Source: Eubacterium sp. (GTDB lineage Bacteria > Bacillota_A > Clostridia > Lachnospirales > Lachnospiraceae). Taken from it: a stretch of DNA of 16,907 nt. The DNA lies in the NCBI GenBank assembly GCA_023663915.1, contig JAMPGN010000075.1, positions 1 to 16,907 on the forward strand, given 5' to 3'. Below, in pieces: positions 7,065 to 14,822 of the stretch. The number at the start of each line of letters is the position of its first letter. The first letter of the stretch is position 1. The notes under the pieces were generated by a model, which was not told the DNA's origin, ran no database searches, and saw nothing but the letters and a program-made list of their open reading frames with translations. The position numbers and the translations under genes are program-made.

Positions 7065-8537
7065 TCAAACCGGAATATAAGACAACGGTATCCGCACCGT
7101 AAAGGTCGTGCCTTCTCCCTCGGCGCTCTCCACCCGTATCGAACCTCTGTGCATCAGAATAGCGCTTCTGGTGATGGCGAGTCCAAGCCCCGTCCCGCCG
7201 ATCTCCCTGGAACGTGACTTGTCCACACGGTAAAACCGCTCATAAATATGGTCTATGGAATCCGCCGGGATACCGACCCCGGAGTCCGCCACGACCACCG
7301 TAAAAAACTGATGGTCTGCATCGAGCGTCACCTTCACCCAGCCGTGTTCTTTGTTGTACTTGACCGCATTTTCAACCAGATTGGACAACACAAGCGTGAT
7401 CTTCACCTCATCCACCGCGGCGCTCACCGGGCGCAGGCTTTCGTATACCAGCTCCACATCTCTCTTCTGGGCGATCGGACGCAGTCTTCTCATAATCAGT
7501 TCCACCAATAGATTGATGTCTACTTCCGTAATATTTAAATCCGCTGCCGTTCTGTCCATCTTTACTAACGACAAAAGATCCGTGATAATCTTATCTTCCC
7601 GCTCGATCTCCTTGGCAATATCCTCCATAAATTCCTGATACACCTCGATCGGAACATCTTTCTGGGAAAGCAGGGAATCCGCCAGTACTTTCATGGAAGT
7701 GATCGGTGTTTTTAATTCGTGGGAAACGTTTGACACAAATTCCTGCCGGGAATCGTCCAACACTTTCATTCTTCCGAGCACCCTGTTAAAAGCGTCCCCG
7801 ATATGCTCCGTTTCCAGACAGTCCGTGACGGAAATCGGCTGGTCGGAATATCCTTCCTGCGCCTGATTCAAGGCATCCGTAATTTTTTCAAAAGGACGGA
7901 TCAACACTTTTGCCGCCAAAACCGAGATAACCACAATCGCCAGAATAACAATCGCTTCCACAATCAACGCCTTGCGACCTAAGATATCCATTGTAATCCG
8001 TATGCTGTCCGTGGACGCGCTTGCAAGCATGACGCCCTGAATCAGCTCTTTGCGCTCCACCGTACCGGGATCGTCGCTGAAACTGACCGTCTCCGTAATC
8101 GGGATCGTCATTTCAATATATCCGTTGTCCTTGTCATACTTGCTGTCACTCTGACCGCCCTTGATACAGCGAATGACCTCTTCCGAAATAATTGTCTTGT
8201 TCTCGCTGATTCCATAGGTATCCTTCACGATGCGGAGATCATTGTTAATAATCATGACACGCCCGTCATAAAGACTGGACAACTGATTGATCTCGGCATT
8301 GATCACTTCCGAAGAAGTGTCCTGAAGATAATGATAGGTAATCAGGTGATTCGCCAGAATCCTAAGCTGCGTGGTCACGTCAGAAGTTCTGACGTCCACG
8401 GCACGCTGCTCATAATTCTGCAAGATTGCATACCGCATACTGATACAGGGAATCAGCCCTACGATAAGCAGGATCAGAAAAATTCTTGTCTTAAGACTTC
8501 TTAGAAATACAATTTTATGAATATTTTTTTTAAGCAA
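7065..8537 (-). CDS. Sensor histidine kinase, WalK/PhoR-like, without PAS domain
   Basis: An OmpR-partner kinase of about 490 residues. Numbering from TTG 8537: membrane helix about 18-38, extracellular sensor about 40-185, second helix about 190-213, HAMP about 213-265, dimerisation domain with FVSNVSHELKTPIT (phospho-acceptor H273), then the ATPase domain with NLVENAVKYN (N box), DSGVGIP (G1), ERFYRVDKSRS (F box) and GGTGLGLAI (G2). No PAS domain lies between HAMP and the H box, unlike Bacillus WalK. The start is uncertain. GTG 8582 overlaps the regulator gene by 53 bases and has no SD. TTG 8537 overlaps by eight bases, is preceded by a G-rich stretch and gives MLKKNIHKIV before the first helix, so I prefer it. 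It is translationally coupled to the response regulator. Confidence 0.9.
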   Translation of the reverse strand: MLKKNIHKIVFLRSLKTRIFLILLIVGLIPCISMRYAILQNYEQRAVDVRTSDVTTQLRILANHLITYHYLQDTSSEVINAEINQLSSLYDGRVMIINNDLRIVKDTYGISENKTIISEEVIRCIKGGQSDSKYDKDNGYIEMTIPITETVSFSDDPGTVERKELIQGVMLASASTDSIRITMDILGRKALIVEAIVILAIVVISVLAAKVLIRPFEKITDALNQAQEGYSDQPISVTDCLETEHIGDAFNRVLGRMKVLDDSRQEFVSNVSHELKTPITSMKVLADSLLSQKDVPIEVYQEFMEDIAKEIEREDKIITDLLSLVKMDRTAADLNITEVDINLLVELIMRRLRPIAQKRDVELVYESLRPVSAAVDEVKITLVLSNLVENAVKYNKEHGWVKVTLDADHQFFTVVVADSGVGIPADSIDHIYERFYRVDKSRSREIGGTGLGLAITRSAILMHRGSIRVESAEGEGTTFTVRIPLSYIPV

Positions 8538-9216
8538 AATAGTAACCCACACCCCATTTAGTCCGGACGTAAACCGGTTCACCGGGGATATTCTCGATCT
8601 TTTCCCTCAAACGTCTGATATGTACATCCACCGTTCTGACATCGCCCGGATAATCATTGCCCCATACAATGTTAAGCAGGTTCTCCCTGCTGTACACCTT
8701 GCCCGGATTTTTCATCAACAATTCCAGCACTTCAAATTCTTTTGCCGTCAAATTGATCTCTCTGCCTTCAATATAAACCCTTCTGCCGTCGCAATCAAGG
8801 CGCATATTGCCTTTCTCCAACATTTTCGGTGTTTCTTTGTTCTCGCCCCTCCGGTTTGTCCGGCGCATGATCGCCTTGATCCGCGCTTTGACTTCCAGAA
8901 TATTAAAAGGTTTCGTAATATAATCGTCCGCGCCGTAATCGAGTCCGAGTATCTTGTCCATGTCGTCACCTTTCGCCGTCAGCATCACGATCGGTACATT
9001 GGAAAACTCCCGGATCTGCTGGCACACTTCAAACCCGGTCATTTTGGGTAACATCACATCAAGCAGAACCATATCATACCGATTCTGCTTCGCAAACTCC
9101 AATGCTTCCTCGCCGTCATAGGCGCAATCCACCTCCATGCCGTCCTGCTCTAAACTGAATCGAATACCCTTCACGATCAATTTTTCGTCATCCACTACTA
9201 AAACTCTCTGTCCCAT
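8530..9216 (-). CDS. OmpR-family response regulator (WalR/PhoP-like)
   Basis: A 228-residue DNA-binding response regulator. The receiver (1-120) has VVDDEK at its N-terminus, phospho-acceptor Asp in LLDVMLP, switch Thr in MLTAK and Lys in TKPF. The C-terminal winged helix (about 130-228) has INLTAKEFEVLELLMKNPGK, VRTVDVHIRRLREKIE and a closing WGVGYYF, typical of the OmpR/PhoB class. ATG 9216 has GGGCGG nine bases upstream. The gene follows the comEA stop by 15 bases and overlaps the kinase start, so it is the partner of that kinase. The similarity is closest to WalR/YycF, but the usual walH/walI/walJ neighbours are missing, so I do not assign the wal name. Its targets cannot be read from the window. 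Confidence 0.93.
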   Translation of the reverse strand: MGQRVLVVDDEKLIVKGIRFSLEQDGMEVDCAYDGEEALEFAKQNRYDMVLLDVMLPKMTGFEVCQQIREFSNVPIVMLTAKGDDMDKILGLDYGADDYITKPFNILEVKARIKAIMRRTNRRGENKETPKMLEKGNMRLDCDGRRVYIEGREINLTAKEFEVLELLMKNPGKVYSRENLLNIVWGNDYPGDVRTVDVHIRRLREKIENIPGEPVYVRTKWGVGYYFA

Positions 9217-9231
9217 TCCTCAAGTCCGCCC

Positions 9232-10131
9232 TTAATTCACTTTAATTTTGTCTTTTATCTTGTCATACGTCCCCTGCTTGATACCACTCACATTCATGAT
9301 ATCCTCTATCGATTGAAAACAGCCTCTCTCCTGCCTGTATGCCACGATCGCCGCCGCCCTTGTCGAGCCAATACCTGGAATGTTGCAAAGCTCCGTCTCC
9401 GAAGCCGTGTTGATATTGATCTTCCCGTCCGATGCATTGCTTTCGCTTACGGTTGTTCCTGCAATTTCTCCATCAGCCTGTCCTGCCGGCTTCTCTGTTT
9501 CTTTGCCTTCTATGATTCCGATACCGGCTATCTCGGCGGTATCCTGCTCTGACAAAGCAGCGGTCTGTTCCGTCGTCGGAATAACCAGTTTTACACCATC
9601 CTTCAATCGCTCCGCTTGGTTTACATAACTTTCATCCGCTGTCTCCGCAAAGCCGCCCGCCTGCTCTACTGCCTCGTAAACTCTGCTGTCCGCCGCCAGT
9701 TCATAGACACCGGGATGTTTCACCGCTCCACAGACATGTACACAAATGACCGCCGGAGACTGCTCCTGTGTACTCTGCTGTGCCTGCAACGCCTGCGTCC
9801 CTGTCAGCGCACCGCCTTCTGCGCCTGTTATGCCTGCCTGTCCCGCCGCCTCCAATATCCGGCTATCCGGTATGCCCGATGCGGTATCTCCTTGTAATCC
9901 CGCTGTCTCGCTCTCCTGTACTCCCGTCACGTCGCCTTCCTGCGTCTCATACACATTCTCCTGCGCCGCCTCGTTCACCTGAAGCACGAGCTGCTCCCTG
10001 CGGGTACATCCGCATAATACACTACATAAAAACAGCGCAGACACATACGCTATACGCCGCGCATTTCCTTCTGTGTCCGTCCTGTTGTTCCCTTTACGTC
10101 TGATCTGATACGTTCTTATCTTTCCTCGCAT
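9232..10131 (-). CDS. comEA: ComEA-like protein: lipoprotein signal, SLBB domain and helix-hairpin-helix DNA-binding domain
   Basis: A 299-residue protein related to ComEA, the surface receptor that binds DNA and feeds ComEC. Residues 26-42 (RRIAYVSALFLCSVLCGC) look like a lipoprotein signal with C42 as lipid site. Residues 50-127 are a low-complexity Gln/Glu/Ala/Gly linker. Residues 128-186 are an SLBB/ComEA N-terminal domain (VHVCGAVKHPGVYEL). A second linker follows, then tandem helix-hairpin-helix motifs at 236-299 (INTASETELCNIPGIGSTRA and a second hairpin near VSGIKQGTYDKIK). The start at 10131 has AAAGGA upstream. An in-frame ATG at 10221 lies upstream of the promoter found at 10192-10220 and is therefore unlikely. 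The gene begins the regulator-kinase-gerM-comEC run. Standard ComEA proteins are membrane-anchored and about 200 residues long, so the lipid anchor and long linkers are unusual. Confidence 0.88.
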   Translation of the reverse strand: MRGKIRTYQIRRKGNNRTDTEGNARRIAYVSALFLCSVLCGCTRREQLVLQVNEAAQENVYETQEGDVTGVQESETAGLQGDTASGIPDSRILEAAGQAGITGAEGGALTGTQALQAQQSTQEQSPAVICVHVCGAVKHPGVYELAADSRVYEAVEQAGGFAETADESYVNQAERLKDGVKLVIPTTEQTAALSEQDTAEIAGIGIIEGKETEKPAGQADGEIAGTTVSESNASDGKININTASETELCNIPGIGSTRAAAIVAYRQERGCFQSIEDIMNVSGIKQGTYDKIKDKIKVN

Positions 10132-10191
10132 AGTTTCCTTTCCGGACCCTGTCAGTCCCTCAAGGAAGTCCCCGCCATGCACTGTATTCTC

Positions 10192-10220
10192 ATTGTAAAA
10201 TAAATTGCCTTCTATGTCCA
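10192..10220 (-). promoter_or_regulatory. Promoter for comEA and the genes below it
   Basis: TGGACA (10220-10215) and TACAAT (10197-10192) are separated by 17 bases, five of six matches to consensus in each box. The -35 box is the last two sense codons (Trp-Thr) of ydcZ, and the stop codon begins the spacer. Predicted +1 is near 10185, leaving a 54-base leader before the comEA start at 10131. Confidence 0.6.
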
Positions 10221-10643
10221 CTTAAAAATTACAATTCCGGCGATGGCAATTCCCATCCCTGCGATCTTACGCATTTCAAGCGGTTGTTTTTCCACACCGA
10301 ACAGACCAAACAGTTCAATCAGATACGCGACAATCAACTGCGAGATCACGATAATCATGACCGCCCTTGCCGGCCCTAACATCTCCATTCCCTTGATTAC
10401 CGTATAAGTAATAAATGCGCCGATTGCGCCACCCAAAAGCATATATTTCGGCTCCACCTTCCACAGCGTCGCAAAAGAAGACCTGTCGGTGACAAGCCAT
10501 GCCGCCAGACAGACCAAAAGCGCGCTAAACTGCACAAAGGCATTCGCCACCCATATACCAGACGTTTTCGTCACCTGTGTGTTAAATACGCCCTGAATGC
10601 TCATGAGCGCTCCCGACAGTAACGCGATAAGAAATCCAAACAT
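10212..10643 (-). CDS. YdcZ-type DMT-superfamily membrane protein
   Basis: A 143-residue, very hydrophobic protein with about five predicted membrane helices (near 2-20, 31-52, 67-86, 91-111 and 126-141). It starts MFGFLIALLSGALMSIQGVF and contains GGAIGAFITYTVIKG and ARAVMIIVISQLIVAYLIEL, which is the pattern of the DUF606/YdcZ family in the drug/metabolite transporter superfamily. Proteins of this size are half-transporters and probably act as dimers. The substrate is unknown. ATG 10643 has AAAGGAG six bases upstream. The gene has its own promoter (10668-10696) and lies between the terminator of the binding-protein gene and the comEA promoter, so it may be monocistronic or give read-through into comEA. 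Nothing links it to the binding protein upstream. Confidence 0.87.
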   Translation of the reverse strand: MFGFLIALLSGALMSIQGVFNTQVTKTSGIWVANAFVQFSALLVCLAAWLVTDRSSFATLWKVEPKYMLLGGAIGAFITYTVIKGMEMLGPARAVMIIVISQLIVAYLIELFGLFGVEKQPLEMRKIAGMGIAIAGIVIFKWT

Positions 10644-10667
10644 TGATGTACTCCTTTCTGATAAGAA

Positions 10668-10696
10668 TTTATGAACGATAAGGAATTGGTTGTCGA
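10668..10696 (-). promoter_or_regulatory. Promoter for the YdcZ-type gene
   Basis: TCGACA (10696-10691, five of six) and CATAAA (10673-10668, four of six) are 17 bases apart, directly after the terminator at 10725-10752. Predicted +1 is about 10661, and the short leader contains AAAGGAG for the ATG at 10643. Confidence 0.45.
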
Positions 10697-10724
10697 TTCC
10701 CTATCCGCCACAAAACCTGCAAAC

Positions 10725-10752
10725 GAAAAAACAAGGCAGTCACCCGCCTTGT
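10725..10752 (-). terminator. Rho-independent terminator after the solute-binding protein gene
   Basis: On the minus strand, ACAAGGC and GCCTTGT form a 7-bp stem with an eight-base loop, followed directly by six T. It ends transcription coming from 12498. The 138 bases between the gene's stop and this stem also hold a weaker 6-bp hairpin (10803-10825, CTGCCG/CGGCAG) without a T tract. Confidence 0.8.
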
Positions 10753-10890
10753 CTTATCATTTCCGTTATTTACCGTAAATATACACGTCAAATATGTTTT
10801 TCCTGCCGCTTCATATGATCGGCAGAGCTGCTGGCAAATTTACTGGCGGCTCCGCTATTTTATATGCAGCAGTTCCCACGGTCGAAAAAT

Positions 10891-12498
10891 CTATTCTCCG
10901 CCGTTGCCCTTACTCGTCTCCTCATCCGGCATCTCTCCATCCGGCGCTTCCTCGTCCTCATACTCTTCCACGACTTCTTCCGGCACATCAATATACGTTT
11001 CTTCGTACTCGCCGCCGACCACCTGCGACATGATCTTCTCGGACAGGGCTTTCAGATCCCCGTTAGCATCCTCGCCATCCCATATCTTTGCAAAGGTAAT
11101 TTCCAATTCTACCCAGAAATTGCTTGTCTCGATCATCTTCGGCATCGGGATGGAGCAGCTATATTCCTCCAAAAAAGCCGCTTTATTTGGATCGCTGTAG
11201 GTATCCCCGCTGTCATAGACCGGAAGTTTGCCGGTTCTCGCATAGAGGCTGTCGGTAGCATGCTCCGTCAGGTATACCGCAAAATCATTTGCCATTTCCT
11301 TTTTGGCAGAATAGCCATTGACCACCACGCACTGCGTCACGGACAACGATGCGGAACTAAGTTCCTCACTCGCATCCGGCATCATGGAAATCCCATATTC
11401 ATAATCAAAATTCCCCTCGGATTTCGCCGTCTCAATTTTCGACAGAGCATCGGTCGTAGCGACCGTATACACGATCTTGCCATCTATAAAATCCTGCAGA
11501 ACACCGTCGTAGCTGATCTCTTTCGTATCGATCGAAAAGAATTGGTTCAGATTCTGGTACACCCGCATACACTTGATCGCATCCTCATTGTAAATATGGA
11601 TCGAATCAGCGTCGTCTCCGTATTTTCCGCCTACATCAATCGAGTTCCCTACGAAAAAATAGTTATAAAAAATATCCGACACATCCCATTTGAAAACGGC
11701 TTCCACTTGCTCTGGCGCTTCGTACACCTCCGCAAAAGACAAGATATCGTCTATGGTTTTCGGCAGCGCTTCCGCCACTTTTGCGTTGATGGCTTCTTCC
11801 GATATTCCGCCGTCTTCCTCTCCTGTACCTGCATCAGTGCCATCATTATTGACACTCATGTCACTTTCTGTTCCATCTGCGTTCTCTTCCGTAGGCGCTC
11901 CTTCGCTCTCCAACTGTGCCTGTGCCTCTTCTGCCGCCTGCACGTCGTTCTCCGCCTCGATCTGCGTCCTCGCCCAATCCTCCAGATAGGTCTCATTATA
12001 TAGGAAACAGCTCGTCTCAAAATAGAACGGATACCCGATCTTTTTGTCGTGGTATGTCACCGCGCCCGCCGCCGTCTCCGGGAAAAAATGATCGAAACGC
12101 GGTGCACCTTCCGGCAGTTGAATCTCTGATGCCAGCCCTGCCAGATACGCTTTTTCCAGTGAATCATTGCTGACAATATAAAGATCTGGTAATTCTTCCC
12201 CATGTAAGGATGCCTGATTGATTGTTTCCAAGTATTCACGTCCCGATGTGTAGACAGGCACCACACGCACATCGTCCTGATATTCACTGTAGGACACGGC
12301 AACACTGCTCAGATAATCGGTCAGCGCCTCATCCGTGTACCACAGATACAACGTCTCCCTATGACCAAAAAGGGAATCGTCCTCTACTTCCGTCTCCCCA
12401 TTGCCCGGCACCATAATGCCTAATTTCCCGACTCCGTATATAGCACCCGCGCACAGCGCGATCACCAGAATCGTAGTCAATCTTTTCTTAAGAGTCAC
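10891..12498 (-). CDS. Orphan extracellular solute-binding protein (sugar ABC type) with acidic insertion
   Basis: A 535-residue exported protein resembling family 1 (maltose-type) binding proteins. Residues 4-29 are a basic-hydrophobic signal or anchor (KKRLTTILVIALCAGAIYG). C16 does not sit in a good lipobox, so an uncleaved anchor is possible. Recognisable pieces include LYLWYTDEALTDYL (50-63), LPDLYIVSNDSLEKAY (103-118), IGYPFYFETSCFLYNE (154-169), PKTIDDILSFAE (246-257) and VVVNGYSAKKEMANDFAVYL (391-410). Residues about 178-245 are an acidic Glu/Asp/Ala/Gly-rich stretch absent from the family plan, and the C-terminus (500-535) is also strongly acidic. The start is GTG 12498 with AGAAGGAGA upstream. 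It follows argD by 102 bases with no terminator, so read-through is possible. No permease or ATPase gene is nearby, so the ligand and transport partner are unknown. Confidence 0.85.
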   Translation of the reverse strand: MTLKKRLTTILVIALCAGAIYGVGKLGIMVPGNGETEVEDDSLFGHRETLYLWYTDEALTDYLSSVAVSYSEYQDDVRVVPVYTSGREYLETINQASLHGEELPDLYIVSNDSLEKAYLAGLASEIQLPEGAPRFDHFFPETAAGAVTYHDKKIGYPFYFETSCFLYNETYLEDWARTQIEAENDVQAAEEAQAQLESEGAPTEENADGTESDMSVNNDGTDAGTGEEDGGISEEAINAKVAEALPKTIDDILSFAEVYEAPEQVEAVFKWDVSDIFYNYFFVGNSIDVGGKYGDDADSIHIYNEDAIKCMRVYQNLNQFFSIDTKEISYDGVLQDFIDGKIVYTVATTDALSKIETAKSEGNFDYEYGISMMPDASEELSSASLSVTQCVVVNGYSAKKEMANDFAVYLTEHATDSLYARTGKLPVYDSGDTYSDPNKAAFLEEYSCSIPMPKMIETSNFWVELEITFAKIWDGEDANGDLKALSEKIMSQVVGGEYEETYIDVPEEVVEEYEDEEAPDGEMPDEETSKGNGGE

Positions 12499-12600
12499 TT
12501 TCGCTCTCCTTCTATCTTCCAGAATGTTTCTTCGTCTTTATTCATACGGTTTCTTCCGTACTTATAACTGTCTATTCCCTATATCTGTCTTTTCGCCAGT

Positions 12601-13818
12601 CTACAACTCCGCGTATCCGCATACTTCCCGTATACTCTCACGCAGAATGGTTATCATCTCATCGACATTTTCTTTCGTGATGACCAGAGAGGGGACAAAT
12701 CTTATAATATTCGTTCCTGCGTTAATTAGAATAAGTCCTTTTTCCATAGCACGTGTTATGATATCACCGACCGCCCTGTCAAAGACAAGTCCCTGCAGCA
12801 TTCCCACGCCGCGCCTTTCCTCCACACAGTCAAACTCCCCGACAAGTTCTTCGAGGCATTCCCCAAGATACGCGCCCACTTCACGCACATTTTCAAGAAC
12901 ATTCTGTTTCTCAAACAGTTCGATCACCTTACAGATCGCCGCGCACGCAAGCGGATTTCCGCCGTAGGTCGTCCCATGGTCGCCCGCCACAAGCGAATGC
13001 GCGCCCACCTTTTCCATCATAAGAAAAGCGCCCACCGGCACGCCACATCCTAACGCTTTTGCAGTGGTCATCACATCCGGTTTGATGCCGTATCTCTGCC
13101 ATGCAAACATCTCCCCAGTACGTCCCATGCCGCACTGAATTTCATCCAGTATCATCAGAATGTCCCTCTCGTCACAGAGTCTACGCACCTTCTGCATAAA
13201 TTCCTCCGTCGCCGGATAAATACCGCCCTCTCCCTGCACAGTCTCAAAAAGAATCGCGCATGTCTTGTCCGTCACCTGCGCCATCACGCTGTCAAAATCA
13301 TTTAAGTCCGCAAATTGAATGTTGCCGATCATCGGCTCGAAAGCCTCTCGATAATGCGGATTGCCCGTCACGGACAGCGCACCCATCGTCCTTCCGTGAA
13401 AAGAGTGGTTCATGGCAATGATCTCATGGTCGGTACTGCCGTCCTTTCGATACGCATATTTCCGCGCAGTCTTGATCGCTCCCTCCACCGCCTCCGCGCC
13501 GCTGTTCGTGAAAAAGACCCTGTCCATGCCGGAAATCTTCTTGAGCTTCTTCGCCGCCTCGATCGCCGGAAGGTTGTAGTAATAGTTGGAAGTGTGAATG
13601 ATCTTGTCAATCTGTTCTTTTAGGGCATCATTGTATTCTTTATGATTATAACCAAGAGCAAACACCGCAATACCGGACACGAAATCCAGATACCGCTTAC
13701 CGTCCATATCATAAAGATATACGCCGTCACCCTTCTCGAATACGACCTGATAACGATTGTATGTGTGAAGCAGGGCTTTTTCCGCCTCGTCTATATAATT
13801 CTGCATTGTTGTGCTCAT
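12601..13818 (-). CDS. argD: Acetylornithine aminotransferase
   Basis: A PLP-dependent class III aminotransferase of 405 residues, converting N-acetylglutamate semialdehyde to N-acetylornithine in arginine synthesis. From this start, visible motifs are FTNSGAEAVEGAIKTARKYA (about 103-122), FHGRTMGALSVTG (about 140-152), FETVQGEGGI (191-200), the PLP-binding LDEIQCGMGRTGE (224-236) and the Schiff-base lysine K254 in TTAKALGCGVPVGAF. ATG 13818 fits the family length and has AAGG eight bases upstream. A longer form from ATG 13872 would overlap the argB stop by four bases and add 18 residues unlike the family N-terminus, but ATGA coupling makes it possible. It is the third gene of argJ-argB-argD. 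Confidence 0.93.
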   Translation of the reverse strand: MSTTMQNYIDEAEKALLHTYNRYQVVFEKGDGVYLYDMDGKRYLDFVSGIAVFALGYNHKEYNDALKEQIDKIIHTSNYYYNLPAIEAAKKLKKISGMDRVFFTNSGAEAVEGAIKTARKYAYRKDGSTDHEIIAMNHSFHGRTMGALSVTGNPHYREAFEPMIGNIQFADLNDFDSVMAQVTDKTCAILFETVQGEGGIYPATEEFMQKVRRLCDERDILMILDEIQCGMGRTGEMFAWQRYGIKPDVMTTAKALGCGVPVGAFLMMEKVGAHSLVAGDHGTTYGGNPLACAAICKVIELFEKQNVLENVREVGAYLGECLEELVGEFDCVEERRGVGMLQGLVFDRAVGDIITRAMEKGLILINAGTNIIRFVPSLVITKENVDEMITILRESIREVCGYAEL

Positions 13819-13868
13819 ATCGATAGCCTTACCTTTCCCACAGCCTGCAGACTCCGCATTGTGGAGCC

Positions 13869-14765
13869 TCATTTCATACTGGCTTCGTCCCTATCAGCAA
13901 TGATTGCCGTGCCGATACCTTTGTCTGTAAAAATCTCCAAGAGCAGGCAGTGTGCGATCCGTCCGTCCAGAATATGAACCCGGTTGACACCTTCTTTGAT
14001 CGCATCCGTACAGTTGCTAAGCTTCGGCAACATCCCACCGCCGATACAGCCGCTTTCAATAAGCTTATCCGCCTGCGATGCCGTCAGTCTGGAAATAAAA
14101 CTAGACTTGTCGTCAATGTCGCGATATAGCCCCTCGATATCCGTCAGGAATACCAGTTTGTCCGCTCCCACTGCCTTGGCAATCGCACACGCAGCATCAT
14201 CGGCATTGATATTATAAGTCATAAACTGATCGTCCAGCCCAATCGGGGCAACGATCGGTAAGAAATCTTTTTCCAGAAGGTCATATAACACCTTAGGGTC
14301 CACGCCACAGATGTCTCCCACATAACCGATATCCTCACCGTTCGGGCGTTTCTGTGTGCACTGTAAAAGCCCCGCGTCCTTGCCGCTGATACCGACCGCC
14401 CTTACACCTAACTCTTCCACCATTCTGACCAGATTCTTGTTGACTTTATTGAGAACCATCTCCGCGATCTCCATGGTCTCCTCGTCCGTCACCCGAAGTC
14501 CATTCACGAATCTTGCCTCCTTGCCTATCTTGCCGACCCAGCGGCTGATCTCCTTGCCGCCGCCGTGGACGATGATCGGCTTGAAGCCTACCAGTTTCAG
14601 AAGCGTGATGTCTTTGATTACATTTCTCTGTAGTTCCTCGTTGCTCATGGCGCTGCCGCCATACTTGACAACGATGATCTTACGGTTATATTTCTGGATA
14701 TAGGGGAGCGCCTCGATGAGAACCTCCGCCTTTTCCAGAATCTTGTCCATTTCTTTTTGATTCAT
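13869..14765 (-). CDS. argB: N-acetylglutamate kinase
   Basis: A 298-residue amino-acid kinase that phosphorylates N-acetylglutamate. Motifs: VVKYGGSAM (32-40), VHGGGKEIS (66-74, with Lys where many homologues have Pro), NINADDAA (185-192), FLTDIEGLY (206-214) and GGGMLPKL with the conserved Lys 248. The N-terminal helix ending in EALPYIQKY before the first strand is a feature of arginine-inhibited kinases such as those of Thermotoga and Pseudomonas, so feedback inhibition by arginine is expected. ATG 14765 has GAGG just upstream. A TTG at 14819 in the same frame follows AGGAG seven bases away and would add 18 basic residues. It lies inside the palindrome at 14797-14822, and I consider it less likely. 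Confidence 0.94.
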   Translation of the reverse strand: MNQKEMDKILEKAEVLIEALPYIQKYNRKIIVVKYGGSAMSNEELQRNVIKDITLLKLVGFKPIIVHGGGKEISRWVGKIGKEARFVNGLRVTDEETMEIAEMVLNKVNKNLVRMVEELGVRAVGISGKDAGLLQCTQKRPNGEDIGYVGDICGVDPKVLYDLLEKDFLPIVAPIGLDDQFMTYNINADDAACAIAKAVGADKLVFLTDIEGLYRDIDDKSSFISRLTASQADKLIESGCIGGGMLPKLSNCTDAIKEGVNRVHILDGRIAHCLLLEIFTDKGIGTAIIADRDEASMK

Positions 14766-14796
14766 TACTACCTCACTTTTGCGCTGCTTTTTGCGC

Positions 14797-14822
14797 AGAT
14801 TGAAAATTTTAATTTTCAATCT
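14797..14822. repeat. 26-bp perfect palindrome between argJ and argB
   Basis: AGATTGAAAATT and AATTTTCAATCT (12-bp arms) flank two bases, immediately after the argJ stop codon. As RNA it would fold into an 11-bp stem with a four-base loop. As DNA it could be an operator. It contains TGAAA/TTTCA half-sites reminiscent of an ArgR box, but their spacing is wider than the TGAAT-N4-ATTCA consensus. No T tract follows, so it is not an ordinary terminator. Confidence 0.75.

Noticed and set aside
8530..9216. Naming the two-component pair walR/walK
   Set aside because: The regulator is close to WalR in appearance, but the kinase lacks a PAS domain and the walH/I/J genes are absent, so the name is not supported.
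10803..10825. Inverted repeat CTGCCG/CGGCAG around CATATG downstream of the binding-protein gene
   Set aside because: Short stem with an 11-base loop and no T tract. The real terminator is the stem at 10725-10752.
10864..12003. 379-codon open frame on the plus strand
   Set aside because: It is antisense to the well-supported solute-binding protein gene. Its product is rich in Arg, His, Ile and Phe, has no recognisable domain, and mirrors the codon pattern of the opposite strand.
12540..12565. Small hairpin (TACGG/CCGTA) in the argD to binding-protein gap
   Set aside because: The stem is five base pairs and no T run follows, so it does not qualify as a terminator. Promoter-like boxes in this gap (such as TATAAG) lack a convincing -35.
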